A stretch of DNA of 64,000 bases. Source: Ignavibacteriales bacterium (GTDB lineage Bacteria > Bacteroidota > Ignavibacteria > Ignavibacteriales > Melioribacteraceae). Position numbers and translations under genes: made by a program. Location of the stretch: positions 186,001-250,000 of the forward strand of contig JAGUYK010000006.1 in the NCBI GenBank assembly GCA_020061355.1, written 5' to 3'. The stretch's first letter is position 1, and every line of letters starts with the position of its first letter. Of the stretch, positions 7,775-17,302 are shown piece by piece. Under the pieces are notes generated by a model. That model saw only the letters and a list, made by a program, of their open reading frames with translations, was not told the origin of the DNA and ran no database searches.

Positions 7775-8383
7775 ATGGAAGAAAAAACAAAAATTATTGA
7801 AATTGGGGAGGAAAAGTTCTTTAAGGAAGGATTTCATAAGACGACAATGGATGAAGTCGCATCCGAACTTAGGATGAGCAAAAAAACGATTTACAAATTT
7901 TTTCCCTCGAAGAACGACCTTGTTAAAGCTATTGCTAAACAGTTCATGGGCAATATGAAAAGCAGGATTGTGCCAACTCTGAACAGTGATAAAAATGCGA
8001 TAGAAAAGCTGGAAGAGTTAATGAAGATTCTTGCTAAAGCCTCTGTACGTATTAGCCCTCAGATGCTTGATGATATGAGGCGCCATTTTCCGAAGCTATG
8101 GAATGAGATTGACAATTTTAGAACAGAAATGATGTTCGGAAATTTAACCAAGGTGATTGACCAGGGGAAAGTCGAGGGTTTGTTTCTCGATTATCCGACG
8201 CCTATCATTATGAACATGCTTGTTGCCTCGGTACGAGCAATTGTCAATCCGGAATTCATTCTAAATAATAATTTCTCAATTATTGAAGCAGCTCGAACAG
8301 CATTTAAAATTTTGATCGGCGGTATCGCTACCGAAAAAGGAAAAAAAATCTTTAATCAAACTATCAACAAAAAATCATCATGA
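7775..8383 (+). CDS. TetR/AcrR family transcriptional regulator
   Basis: The 202-residue protein has an N-terminal TetR helix-turn-helix: a helix at 5-18, then FHKTTMDEVASELRMSKKTI (about 21-40), followed by YKFFPSKNDLVKAI. A variable helical ligand-binding domain fills the rest. It is the first gene of the efflux operon, has an AAGAGGAG ribosome site six bases or less from its ATG, and its end overlaps the TolC-like gene (ATGA). By analogy with YbiH/CecR beside ybhGFSR in enteric bacteria, it likely represses the pump genes until a drug or other ligand binds. The ligand cannot be predicted. Confidence 0.93.
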   Translation: MEEKTKIIEIGEEKFFKEGFHKTTMDEVASELRMSKKTIYKFFPSKNDLVKAIAKQFMGNMKSRIVPTLNSDKNAIEKLEELMKILAKASVRISPQMLDDMRRHFPKLWNEIDNFRTEMMFGNLTKVIDQGKVEGLFLDYPTPIIMNMLVASVRAIVNPEFILNNNFSIIEAARTAFKILIGGIATEKGKKIFNQTINKKSS

Positions 8384-9639
8384 AAAAGAAAATAACAACA
8401 TTGGTCTTCCTTTTTACATCGTTAATTAGTTCTCAAACCAGACTGACAATCGACGAATGTTACTTAAAAGCACGCGAGAACTATCCTCTTATTAAACAGA
8501 AAGAATATATAGCAAAAAGTAAAGACTATAGTATTAGTAATATTTGGAAAGGATATTTCCCGCAAGTAACACTTAGTGGGCAGGCAACATATCAGTCCGA
8601 TGTGATATCTATTCCAATTTCATTTCCCGGAATCAACATAGCAAAGCTTTCAAAAGATCAGTACAAAGCAGTTGCAGAAGTTAACCAGATTATTTATGAC
8701 GGTGGAATAATGGCAACCCAGGCAGATATGCAAAGGGCAAGCACTGCCGTTGATAATCAAAAAGTGGAAACTGAATTGACGAAATTAAAAGAGAGAGTAA
8801 ATCAAATCTATTTCGGAATACTACTTCTCGATAAACAGCTCATTCAAACAGAGATAATTGAAAAAGATATTAACACCGGACTTGAAAAACTTAACGCCGC
8901 ACTGATTAACGGTACAGCGACACAGTCCAGCGCTGATGTTCTTAAAGCAGAATTGCTTAAAACAATTCAGAAAAAAATCGAATTGAAATCTTCGCGCCAC
9001 TCTTATATTGAGATGCTTGGCTTACTAATAAGTCAACCACTTGATGAAACTGTTTTGCTTGAACAACCAAACTATAATTTTACTACTGATGTCCAGGAAA
9101 TTAACCGACCGGAGCTAAAACTTTTTCGTTCTCAGGAAAATTTGATAGAAGAACAACGGGGATTAAGTCTGGCAAAAATTCTTCCAAAAGCAAGCCTGTT
9201 TTTTCAGGGTGGTTACGGAAAGCCAGCGCTAAACATGCTAAAGAATAGTTTTGATTGGTATTACATTGCCGGCGCCCGGTTAAGCTGGTCAATTTCCAAC
9301 CTTTATACTTATCAGAACGAAAACGAAATACTCGAGTTAAATAAAAAGTCGGTTGAAGCACAGAAGGAAACGTTTTTATTAAACACAAATTTGTTGTTAA
9401 AACAGCAAACGCGCGAAATTGAAAAGTTGAAGGAGCTTATAGAGGTTGATAAACAAATTATCGAAATAAGAGCAACCGTCACAGAAGCAGCAAAATCCCA
9501 ACTTGAAAACGGCGTGATTACATCGAATGATTTTATCCGTGAGTTGAACGCAGAAGATCAGGCAAGGCAAAATTTATCGATTCACACAATTCAACTATTA
9601 TTTGCACAACAGACTTACAAACTAACATTAGGAAACTAA
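8380..9639 (+). CDS. TolC-like outer membrane efflux protein
   Basis: This is a 419-residue exported protein with a signal peptide ending near residue 18-20 (FLFTSLISS). The family forms trimeric outer-membrane channels with a periplasmic helical tunnel. The two internally similar helical repeats typical of OEP domains are visible, with coiled-coil-like stretches at about 110-210 and 310-400. The sequence YDGGIMATQADMQRA corresponds to a conserved strand/helix junction. It overlaps the TetR gene by four bases and precedes the adaptor, so it is the exit duct of this tripartite ABC pump. Confidence 0.92.
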   Translation: MKKKITTLVFLFTSLISSQTRLTIDECYLKARENYPLIKQKEYIAKSKDYSISNIWKGYFPQVTLSGQATYQSDVISIPISFPGINIAKLSKDQYKAVAEVNQIIYDGGIMATQADMQRASTAVDNQKVETELTKLKERVNQIYFGILLLDKQLIQTEIIEKDINTGLEKLNAALINGTATQSSADVLKAELLKTIQKKIELKSSRHSYIEMLGLLISQPLDETVLLEQPNYNFTTDVQEINRPELKLFRSQENLIEEQRGLSLAKILPKASLFFQGGYGKPALNMLKNSFDWYYIAGARLSWSISNLYTYQNENEILELNKKSVEAQKETFLLNTNLLLKQQTREIEKLKELIEVDKQIIEIRATVTEAAKSQLENGVITSNDFIRELNAEDQARQNLSIHTIQLLFAQQTYKLTLGN

Positions 9640-9664
9640 TCAATAATTAATCATAGATAATAAA

Positions 9665-10570
9665 ATGAAAGATAAGACGACTTACAATTTTATTTTAATT
9701 ACAGCCGCAGCACTATTATTATTTTCATGCAGCGGTAACAATGGTAAGTTTGATGCAACCGGAACATTTGAATCGGAAGAAATAATCGTTTCATCCGAAG
9801 CAACCGGCAAGCTTTTAAAATTTGAGATTGAGGAAGGAATGTCTATCAAGGCAAACCAGCTCATCGGGTATGTTGACACTACACAACTCCATCTGAAAAA
9901 GAAACAACTTGACGCATCAATCAAAGCGATTATGAACAAAGTGCCAGATATCTCTACACAGCTTGCCACGATTCAGGAACAGATTGAAACCGCTGAACGT
10001 GAAAAAAAGCGGATTGAAAATCTTGTAAAATCGAATGCCGCAACAACAAAGCAACTTGACGACATCAACTCACAGATCGATTTATTGAATAAGCAGTATG
10101 CAGCCGCCAAATCTACACTTACAATTACAAAGCAAGGAATGCTAAGCGAAACATATCCGCTTCAGGTGCAAATCGAGCAGGTTCAAGATCAGATTAATAA
10201 AAGTGTAATAAAAAATCCGGTTGACGGAACAGTGCTTACCCGTTATGCAAAACAGAATGAAATTACCGCTGCCGGAAAAGCGCTTTATAAAATTGCAGAT
10301 CTATCCATAATGACTTTACGAGCGTATGTAAATGGTGATCAACTAGGACAAATAAAACTTGGGCAAACTGTGAATGTGTATGTAGATAAAGGCGGGAGCG
10401 AGCAAAAAGAAATGCAAGGAGAGGTTTACTGGATCTCTTCAAAAGCAGAGTTTACACCAAAGACAATTCAGACAAAAGATGAACGCGCGAACCTTGTTTA
10501 TGCCATTAAGGTAAAAGTTAAGAACGACGGGTATTTGAAAATGGGAATGTATGGAGAAGTAAAATTCTGA
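9665..10570 (+). CDS. HlyD/YbhG-like periplasmic adaptor lipoprotein
   Basis: This membrane-fusion protein (301 residues) connects the inner-membrane ABC transporter with the TolC-like channel. A hydrophobic leader ends in LLLFSCSG, so Cys22 is a likely lipidation site. A biotinyl-lipoyl half-motif (ATGKLLKFEIEEGMSIKANQLIGYVDT) precedes a long alpha-helical hairpin (about 75-165). The second half-motif (IKNPVDGTVLTRYAKQNEIT) and a beta-barrel follow. The order matches YbhG of E. coli. It lies 25 bases after the channel gene and 7 bases before the first ATPase gene, in one operon. Confidence 0.92.
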   Translation: MKDKTTYNFILITAAALLLFSCSGNNGKFDATGTFESEEIIVSSEATGKLLKFEIEEGMSIKANQLIGYVDTTQLHLKKKQLDASIKAIMNKVPDISTQLATIQEQIETAEREKKRIENLVKSNAATTKQLDDINSQIDLLNKQYAAAKSTLTITKQGMLSETYPLQVQIEQVQDQINKSVIKNPVDGTVLTRYAKQNEITAAGKALYKIADLSIMTLRAYVNGDQLGQIKLGQTVNVYVDKGGSEQKEMQGEVYWISSKAEFTPKTIQTKDERANLVYAIKVKVKNDGYLKMGMYGEVKF

Positions 10571-10577
10571 AGTAATT

Positions 10578-11498
10578 ATGAACGCGGTTGAAATAAAAAA
10601 TATCGTTAAAAAGTATTCTAAAAAAAAATCTTCTGTTACAGCGGTGAATAACATTTCGTTTACAGTTGAAGAAGGAGAACTGTTTGGATTGCTTGGTCCG
10701 GATGGCGCCGGAAAGTCAACGATTTTTAGAATCCTTACAACTCTTCTTTTGCCCGATAGCGGAAGCGCAACCGTACTGAATTATGATATCATAAAAGACT
10801 GGAAAGAGATCAGGAATATTGTCGGTTACATGCCGGGAAGGTTTTCCCTCTATCAGGATTTAACCGTTGAAGAAAATCTCGAGTTCTTTGCAACGGTTTT
10901 TAATACAACAATTCAGGAAAACTATGAATTAGTTGCAGACATTTATAAGCAGCTGGAACCATTTAAACACCGTAGAGCTGGAAAGTTGAGCGGTGGGATG
11001 AAGCAAAAGCTTGCCCTCAGCTGCGCTTTAATTCACAAACCCAAGATTTTATTTCTTGATGAGCCGACTACCGGCGTGGATCCGGTTTCGAGAAAAGAAT
11101 TTTGGGAAATGTTAATACGTCTTAAGAAACAGGGGATAAGCATTCTTGTTTCTACTCCGTATATGGACGAAGCGAACTTATGTGATCGAGTCGCGTTGAT
11201 GCAAAGCGGAAGAATTTTAGAAATTGACACTCCGCAAAACATTGTAAACAGATTCGAAAAAAACCTCTTAGCGGTTCGATCGGGAAATATGTTTAATCTT
11301 CTGAACGACTTACGCTCTATTCCTCAAATAGAATCCTGCTTTGCTTTTGGCGATAACCATCATGTGGTAATTGATGAAACTGACTTTAATTCGGAGGATC
11401 TGAAAAAATATTTAATATCAAATGGTCATTCGGACATTAGTATTTCCAGTATAGAGCCAACTATTGAAGATTGTTTTATGCAGTTGATGAAAAAGTAA
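10578..11498 (+). CDS. ABC transporter ATP-binding protein 1 (YbhF N-half-like)
   Basis: The 306-residue nucleotide-binding subunit has Walker A GPDGAGKST (with Pro-Asp instead of the usual Pro-Asn/Asn), signature LSGGMKQKLAL and Walker B ILFLDEPTTGVD. The SKREFWE-like region and a C-terminal extension of about 70 residues match the DrrA/YbhF style exporters. It should energise export together with the next ATPase, since the two permeases probably form a heterodimer. In E. coli the two ATPase halves are fused as YbhF; here they are separate genes. Membership of the operon makes the role secure, the substrate not. Confidence 0.93.
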   Translation: MNAVEIKNIVKKYSKKKSSVTAVNNISFTVEEGELFGLLGPDGAGKSTIFRILTTLLLPDSGSATVLNYDIIKDWKEIRNIVGYMPGRFSLYQDLTVEENLEFFATVFNTTIQENYELVADIYKQLEPFKHRRAGKLSGGMKQKLALSCALIHKPKILFLDEPTTGVDPVSRKEFWEMLIRLKKQGISILVSTPYMDEANLCDRVALMQSGRILEIDTPQNIVNRFEKNLLAVRSGNMFNLLNDLRSIPQIESCFAFGDNHHVVIDETDFNSEDLKKYLISNGHSDISISSIEPTIEDCFMQLMKK

Positions 11499-11565
11499 AT
11501 TACAGATTCAGCGGACCAAGAACTTTTGAAAGTAAAAAGATAAGCGGATGGAATTTCATTAGGCA

Positions 11566-12309
11566 ATGAATAACGAAATAGTAATAAAAACAGATAAACT
11601 AACAAAAAAATTCGGCGACTTTACCGCGGTAGACGAAATATCATTTGAAGTTTACAAAGGCGAGATCTTCGGATTTCTTGGTGCTAACGGAGCCGGAAAA
11701 ACGACCGCAATGAAAATGTTAATCGGAATCTCCAAACCTACAAGCGGCGCAGCAAGTATCTCCGGTTTTGATGTTTATAAACAAACCGAACAAATCAAAA
11801 AAAATATTGGCTATATGAGTCAGAAGTTCTCTTTGTACGAGGACTTAACCATAATGGAAAACATAGAATTATTTGGTGGAATATATGGACTAAGTTATGT
11901 GGAGATTAAGGCAAGAGGAAAAAATTTAATTGATAAATTAAATCTTCAGAACGAATCCGATAAACTTGTTGAATCTCTTCCTCTTGGATGGAAACAGAAG
12001 CTAGCGTTCGGTTTAGCAATACTTCACAACCCTCAAATAGTTTTTCTCGATGAGCCGACAAGCGGTGTTGATCCGATTACGCGCCGACAGTTTTGGGATA
12101 TGATTTATGAAGCATCACACAAGGGGATTACAGTTTTTGTTACAACACATTATATGGACGAAGCCGAATATTGTAACCGTATTTGTATTCTGGTTGATGG
12201 GGAAATTAAGGCACTCGATTCGCCGGAAGGTTTGAAAAGAAAACTCGAAGCAAAATCAATAGATGAGGTTTTTGTAATGCTTGCACGAAGCGCTAAACGG
12301 ACTGAATAA
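11566..12309 (+). CDS. ABC transporter ATP-binding protein 2 (YbhF C-half-like)
   Basis: The 247-residue ATPase subunit has an intact Walker A (LGANGAGKTT) and Walker B (IVFLDEPTSGVD). Its signature loop is LPLGWKQKLAF instead of LSGGxKQ, so the usual Ser-Gly pair is missing. The second half of the fused YbhF-type ATPases has, as I recall, a similar LPLG signature, which supports the view that this gene is the split counterpart of that half. One of the two ATP sites of the heterodimer may therefore be weak or non-hydrolytic. It begins 67 bases after ATPase 1 and is followed by an intercistronic hairpin. Confidence 0.92.
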   Translation: MNNEIVIKTDKLTKKFGDFTAVDEISFEVYKGEIFGFLGANGAGKTTAMKMLIGISKPTSGAASISGFDVYKQTEQIKKNIGYMSQKFSLYEDLTIMENIELFGGIYGLSYVEIKARGKNLIDKLNLQNESDKLVESLPLGWKQKLAFGLAILHNPQIVFLDEPTSGVDPITRRQFWDMIYEASHKGITVFVTTHYMDEAEYCNRICILVDGEIKALDSPEGLKRKLEAKSIDEVFVMLARSAKRTE

Positions 12310-12310
12310 T

Positions 12311-12356
12311 CTTAGAGTCTTTGTGGCGGAAAAGCCCATGCCGCGATGACTCTAAG
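12311..12356 (+). other. Intercistronic hairpin inside efflux operon
   Basis: Between the second ATPase and the first permease, CTTAGAGTC (12311-12319) pairs with GACTCTAAG (12348-12356). An inner GCGG/CCGC (12326-12329 / 12341-12344) can add a second stem. No U-run follows, so this is not a standard terminator. It may stabilise the upstream mRNA, partly attenuate the permeases, or serve as a processing site. Confidence 0.55.
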
Positions 12357-12370
12357 TCACAACGGGAAAA

Positions 12371-13477
12371 ATGAAACAATTAATATCATTTGTTAAAAAA
12401 GAATTCAACCACATACTTCGCGATAGAAGAACGATGCTTGTTCTATTCGGAATGCCGGTTGTTCAGCTTATCATTTTTGGTTTTGCAATTACTACCGAAG
12501 TGCGTAATGCGAAGATAGCAATCCTCGATAATTCAAAAGACGGAATAACGCAAAAATTAATTACCAGGATCGAAAGCACAGAGTATTTTGATGTAGAACA
12601 CTCAATTGTCTCTGATCAACAGATAGAAGAAGCATTCAAGTCCGGCAAAATAAAATTAGCCGTTGTGTTTCAGCCTAATTTTCAGAACGAGCTTTCTCAT
12701 TCAAACAAAGCACAGATACAGATAATAGCCGATGCAACCGATCCAAACCAGGCAACGACTCTAACTAATTATATAAGCGCCGTTGTAATGGATTATCAAA
12801 ACGAATTGATTGAACTAAACAAACCGCCGCTTACAATCGAAACGGAGTTGCGAATGCTTTATAATCCTCAGCTTAAAGGTGCATACATCTCTGTTCCCGG
12901 AGTAATGGCTCTAATATTATTACTTGTTTCGGCAATGATGACTTCAATCTCTGTGGTGAAGGAAAAAGAACTCGGTACTATGGAAATACTGCTTGTCTCA
13001 CCGATGAAACCCTGGCTTGTAATTATCAGTAAAGCAATTCCCTATTTCATACTTTCGATTGTAAATGTTATTACAATTCTTTTATTAAGTGTGTTACTTC
13101 TCGACATGCCGATTAATGGAAGTTTATTTCTTCTCATTTCAATGACCATCTTGTATATACTTTGTGCACTTTCGCTCGGGCTTTTGATATCAACGGTTAC
13201 AAATTCCCAGCTTGCTGCAATGTTGATTTCACTTGTTGGATTAATGCTTCCGGTTGTTATGTTAAGCGGTTATGCTTTTCCAATTGCAAACATGCCCGAT
13301 GCTCTTCAACTGCTTGCTAACTTTTCGCCGGCAAAGTGGTTTATTATCATTATAAAAAATGTAATGATTAAAGGGGTTGGTATCGAAAGGATCTGGAAAG
13401 AAATGCTTGTTATTTCTGGAATGACCCTGATTTTTATTTTGATTAGTATAAAACGGTTTAAGATAAGGCTGCAATGA
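12371..13477 (+). CDS. ABC-2 type transporter permease (YbhS-like)
   Basis: The 368-residue permease has one N-terminal membrane helix (about 22-42, MLVLFGMPVVQLIIFGFAIT). A large periplasmic domain (about 45-175) and five C-terminal membrane helices follow. The LRDRRTM region before helix 1 and VVKEKELGTMEILLVSPMKP in the cytoplasmic loop are hallmarks of ABC-2 drug exporters such as YbhS/YhhJ. It pairs with the next permease, whose start overlaps its stop by four bases (ATGA). It acts in the inner membrane as half of the translocation path. Confidence 0.93.
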   Translation: MKQLISFVKKEFNHILRDRRTMLVLFGMPVVQLIIFGFAITTEVRNAKIAILDNSKDGITQKLITRIESTEYFDVEHSIVSDQQIEEAFKSGKIKLAVVFQPNFQNELSHSNKAQIQIIADATDPNQATTLTNYISAVVMDYQNELIELNKPPLTIETELRMLYNPQLKGAYISVPGVMALILLLVSAMMTSISVVKEKELGTMEILLVSPMKPWLVIISKAIPYFILSIVNVITILLLSVLLLDMPINGSLFLLISMTILYILCALSLGLLISTVTNSQLAAMLISLVGLMLPVVMLSGYAFPIANMPDALQLLANFSPAKWFIIIIKNVMIKGVGIERIWKEMLVISGMTLIFILISIKRFKIRLQ

Positions 13478-14592
13478 GAGCATTAAAATTTTTATTGAAA
13501 AAAGAATTTATTCAGATCTTCAGAAACAAATTAATATTAAGGATGATCTTCGTTGTTCCCGTTGTTCAGTTAATTATACTTCCGCTTGCGGTGAACTATG
13601 AGATCAGAAATATAAATCTTAGCGTTGTCGATCTTGATCACTCCGAGTATTCCAGAAAATTACTGGATAAAGTTACTTCAACCGGTTATTTCCAATTAAC
13701 GGATTTTTCGGACACTTATAAAAAGGCACTTAAAGCAGTAGAAGAAGACAAAGCCGATCTTATTATAACGATACCGCAAGGATTTGAACGCGATCTCATT
13801 AGAGACAGTAAAGCAAAAATTATGATTGTAGCAAATGCAATTTCCGGACAGACAGCAGGACTTGCGGTTACATACTCAAACTCTATAATAAGGGAATTCA
13901 ATAATGAAATAAGAACCGAATGGATACAGATGCCGCGAATGAACGCACGGCCTGTAATTGAAATTACCAACTCTAATTGGTTTAATCCGGCAATGAACTA
14001 TAAATTCTATTTTGTACCAGGCATTCTTGCCTTACTGGTTACAATAGTTGGATTCCTGTTAACATCGCTCAACATTGTAAAGGAAAAAGAAGCCGGAACA
14101 ATCGAACAATTAAATGTAACTCCAATTCGGAAATATCAATTTATACTCGGCAAACTAATTCCTTTCTGGATTTTAGGATTGGTAATTTTAACTATCGGGT
14201 TTTTTGTAAGTTATATTGTTTACGGAATTGTTCCCGCCGGAAGTTATTTGCTGATTTATCTTTTTGCCGCAGTCTATTTGATTGCTCTACTTGGTTTTGG
14301 ATTATTCACTTCAACGTTTGCAGAAACACAGCAGCAGGCAATGTTTATATCATATTTCTGTATGATGATTTTTATTCTGCTCGGTGGTTTATTTGCTCCA
14401 ATTGAAAACATGCCGGACTGGGCACAGGCGCTAACATACATTAATCCTGTAAGTTACTTTATAGAGGTTATGCGGATGATTGTTCTGAAGGGGAGCGGCT
14501 TCATCGAATTATTAAAACATTTTGGAATAATTGTTCTGTTCGCAATATCGTTTAATGCTCTTGCGATCTGGAATTATAAGAAGACAACCTAA
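13474..14592 (+). CDS. ABC-2 type transporter permease (YbhR-like)
   Basis: The 372-residue permease is a paralogue of the preceding gene with the same topology: helix 1 at about 23-42, a periplasmic domain, then five helices after residue 175. It has the matching NIVKEKEAGTIEQLNVTPIRK loop. The two permeases overlap by four bases, so they are made in equal amounts and probably form a heterodimer. It ends the operon, with a bidirectional hairpin terminator seven bases after the stop. As in YbhFSR the exported substrates may be drugs or cations; none can be named from sequence. Confidence 0.93.
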   Translation: MRALKFLLKKEFIQIFRNKLILRMIFVVPVVQLIILPLAVNYEIRNINLSVVDLDHSEYSRKLLDKVTSTGYFQLTDFSDTYKKALKAVEEDKADLIITIPQGFERDLIRDSKAKIMIVANAISGQTAGLAVTYSNSIIREFNNEIRTEWIQMPRMNARPVIEITNSNWFNPAMNYKFYFVPGILALLVTIVGFLLTSLNIVKEKEAGTIEQLNVTPIRKYQFILGKLIPFWILGLVILTIGFFVSYIVYGIVPAGSYLLIYLFAAVYLIALLGFGLFTSTFAETQQQAMFISYFCMMIFILLGGLFAPIENMPDWAQALTYINPVSYFIEVMRMIVLKGSGFIELLKHFGIIVLFAISFNALAIWNYKKTT

Positions 14593-14598
14593 AAAAAA

Positions 14599-14622
14599 CC
14601 CAATTGAAAAATTGCAATTGGG
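14599..14622. terminator. Bidirectional rho-independent terminator
   Basis: CCCAATTG (14599-14606) pairs with CAATTGGG (14615-14622) over an 8-base loop. It is followed by CTTTTATTT on the plus strand and preceded by a run of eight A, which gives U residues on the minus strand. It serves both the efflux operon and the convergent DUF5916 gene. Confidence 0.85.
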
Positions 14623-14653
14623 CTTTTATTTACACATTATATTTTTATCAGAA

Positions 14654-17302
14654 CTAAATATCTAACCAGTAGGAAAATTTTATCATAATAACATCATCCC
14701 CTTCTGAGCTCCATAATTGTTTAAAATCTCTCGCAAAATTAAATTCACCGGCATTATCAAAATTTGTTTGATTGTGCGACCACACGAAATATAAAATCGA
14801 ACCGGGCATTGCCTCCCATCTTAAAACCGCCGTTCCTCTTAAAGATTTGTAATTGAAATTCGGGTTGTTAAAAGAAAATGCTTGCGCAGGTCCGCTGCCA
14901 TCGGGATCAACATTATATACCCCACCATTTTCGTTGTAATTAATAGTCGATCCGTTTTGACCATAATAATTATAATTGAGCGATCGCGGTTTTGCGAGTT
15001 CTTTAAAATCGGTATAATCTCCAACGGCAAAGAACGGCTGCATAAATAACTGCAGACTTAACTTAGGCGTGAATGTCCAATTCAGCCGTATGTTTGCTGA
15101 AAGAGTGTGCTGTTTGATTGTCGAAAAAACATATCTTGTTTGATAAGTATTAACAGCTGTTGGATCAGCAATATTTTTGACCCACTGTTGCAGCGCCTTG
15201 CTTACCTCAAAAGAAGGACCAATGCTGAAAGTAAGTTGTGTATTAGGCTTCCATGTGAGCGATAGATGTGCCATATTATATTTCGCGCCGATTGAGTTCC
15301 TTGAAAAATCAATTTCACCGTTTAATGATAGATTTTCTCTTCGATCGGTGCTACCAAAGACCCAGAAATAATATGAAGACGGATTTATTCCTAACGGACC
15401 ACCCCTTGTAAGCGTAGCATTATAAGTTTGGAAATTAAAATTACCCCCCATAGAGAGTTCATAATAATTTGTAAATGTTCCGCCTAAACGGTACCACAAG
15501 AAATTGCTTGTTGTATTTCCTTCGAAATTGATTGATCTTGAATAGGAGGCATAAACTTGTTTTGATCTGAAAATTCCATCCGGATCATACCAGCGATAAC
15601 CCAAAACCGTGTGCATGTTTATTCTATCGGCCATAAATTGAAATCCGAGATCGTTTTGTTCGAATCCGGGAGAAACAAACCCAATGGCTGAATTAATATA
15701 AAAATTACCGTTTTGTTTATTCAACATTATTCTTCCGTAATAACCCGAAAGAGAAGTTAAGTCGTGATCGAATGTTGAATAGGATGCGTCCGGGCGTTGG
15801 AAATAGCGGAGCGGCTGCTTCTGTAAATTTTGCAAATAGTCTTTAGAGCCGTTAACATATGTTCCTGCGAAAGCTCCGGTTAGAACATATTCTTTATTCT
15901 CATCCAAAAAAGTCCAGCCGTCCAAACCAAAAGTGTATGCGTTTTTTGAAAGTCGATTCGACAACAAGTTGTTGTTGAAAGCTCTGTTAACGCTTGTGAA
16001 CATAAATCCAAGCGACTGTCTTCCCTCGTTAAAATCTTTTTTCGATCTCAAAACGTTGTAAAAAGTCAGCGGTTCAACCTCCTCGTTTGTTCTCGTCCCG
16101 TTGTTCCAGAGTGTAGCGTAGGTTCTTTCCGTAATTGCGCTGATGGCACCAATGGTTGTTGATTCGTCAAGCTTACCCGTAAGTTTTGCGGCTCCGAAAA
16201 TTCTTGTTTCGCTTGGGTACTTCACATATTCTGCATCGGAGATATTCCCGCGCGGCGATCTTCCGATTCTTCTTGAGTAGAATAATTCAGGCCAGCCGAA
16301 ATTAAATCCCCAATTATTATTTGCGCCGCCGACTCCAAAATAAAAATTATCCATTCCCTCTATAAAGAAAGGTCTCTTCTCGCTGAAGTAGGATTCGAAC
16401 GCCGATAAATTTATTACCGCCGGGTCTACTTCGACCTGTCCAAAATCCGGATTGATAGTTGCGTCAACATTTAAGTTGCTTCCAATACCTACTTTAAAAT
16501 CTGCACCGATTGATGTTTTGTACTGATTCGATTTATAAAACGGATCACCCTGATCATGCACGAGATATTGTGCTTTCTGAACCAGGTACGGCATCATCTC
16601 GAAACGTTGCTTGGGATTAATTCCATTCAAGCCTTCGAGCGCCGCAAAACGGGAAACAAAGCCACTTTCCGCTTTCGGCACCATTACGTAATAAGCTTTT
16701 TCATTATTTCTTTTAATCTCCCGATAAAAATTTACGCCCCACGTCATCGCGTCTGCATGATTAAAACGCATCTGCGAAAACGGAATTTTCATTTCAACTG
16801 TCCACCCGTTTTCATCAACCGTAGTTTTCGATTCCCAAATTCCATCCCACGACCAATCATCCCAGCTGTCATTAAAAAGAACTCCGTCGAGAATTGTACC
16901 TCCGGCATTAACTCCGAAGAAGTAGCCTGTTTTTTTGTCGTTGTACGGATCAACATAAAAAGCAAACCAATCTGATGAAAAATAATTATCCCTGCGCGCT
17001 AAGCTTGCATCAATTAAGTTGGGCTGGGAATCGTATAATTTAGCGGCGATATAGATATTTTCGTTATCGTAAGCCACCCAAACATTTGTTTGTTCGGTGG
17101 CGGGATTTCCTTCATTAGGATCTCTTTGCACAAATTCTTTGATTGCGTCCCTTTGCCACATTGGTTCGGTAAGCTTGCCGTCGAGGTTGATATTAATGCT
17201 GCTTAGTTTGTATGCGAGAACGATTTTTTCGCTGCTTGTTTTGCCGGAGGCAAAACATATTACTGGCAGCAATAGCAGAAAAATCAGTCTTTTGAGATTC
17301 AT
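14654..17302 (-). CDS. DUF5916 outer-membrane protein with CBM9-like N-terminal domain
   Basis: The protein has about 882 residues with a signal peptide (LIFLLLLPVICFASG). After it comes a CBM9-like beta-sandwich (about 30-215: INLDGKLTEPMWQRDA, ENIYIAAKLYDSQP, DWFAFYVDPYNDKKTGYFF). The C-terminal 600 residues are rich in aromatic, alternating beta strands, as in an outer-membrane barrel, and match DUF5916. The ATG at 17302 is chosen because a GGGGGG ribosome site precedes it by eight bases; an upstream ATG at 17347 adds a non-leader extension. The function of DUF5916 is unknown, though glycan or peptide handling at the surface is often suggested. It is a single gene. Confidence 0.85.
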   Translation of the reverse strand: MNLKRLIFLLLLPVICFASGKTSSEKIVLAYKLSSININLDGKLTEPMWQRDAIKEFVQRDPNEGNPATEQTNVWVAYDNENIYIAAKLYDSQPNLIDASLARRDNYFSSDWFAFYVDPYNDKKTGYFFGVNAGGTILDGVLFNDSWDDWSWDGIWESKTTVDENGWTVEMKIPFSQMRFNHADAMTWGVNFYREIKRNNEKAYYVMVPKAESGFVSRFAALEGLNGINPKQRFEMMPYLVQKAQYLVHDQGDPFYKSNQYKTSIGADFKVGIGSNLNVDATINPDFGQVEVDPAVINLSAFESYFSEKRPFFIEGMDNFYFGVGGANNNWGFNFGWPELFYSRRIGRSPRGNISDAEYVKYPSETRIFGAAKLTGKLDESTTIGAISAITERTYATLWNNGTRTNEEVEPLTFYNVLRSKKDFNEGRQSLGFMFTSVNRAFNNNLLSNRLSKNAYTFGLDGWTFLDENKEYVLTGAFAGTYVNGSKDYLQNLQKQPLRYFQRPDASYSTFDHDLTSLSGYYGRIMLNKQNGNFYINSAIGFVSPGFEQNDLGFQFMADRINMHTVLGYRWYDPDGIFRSKQVYASYSRSINFEGNTTSNFLWYRLGGTFTNYYELSMGGNFNFQTYNATLTRGGPLGINPSSYYFWVFGSTDRRENLSLNGEIDFSRNSIGAKYNMAHLSLTWKPNTQLTFSIGPSFEVSKALQQWVKNIADPTAVNTYQTRYVFSTIKQHTLSANIRLNWTFTPKLSLQLFMQPFFAVGDYTDFKELAKPRSLNYNYYGQNGSTINYNENGGVYNVDPDGSGPAQAFSFNNPNFNYKSLRGTAVLRWEAMPGSILYFVWSHNQTNFDNAGEFNFARDFKQLWSSEGDDVIMIKFSYWLDI

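Noticed and set aside
7050..14592. Horizontally acquired resistance island
   Set aside because: There are no integrase, transposase, tRNA or direct repeats at the borders. Base composition and codon style look like the neighbours.
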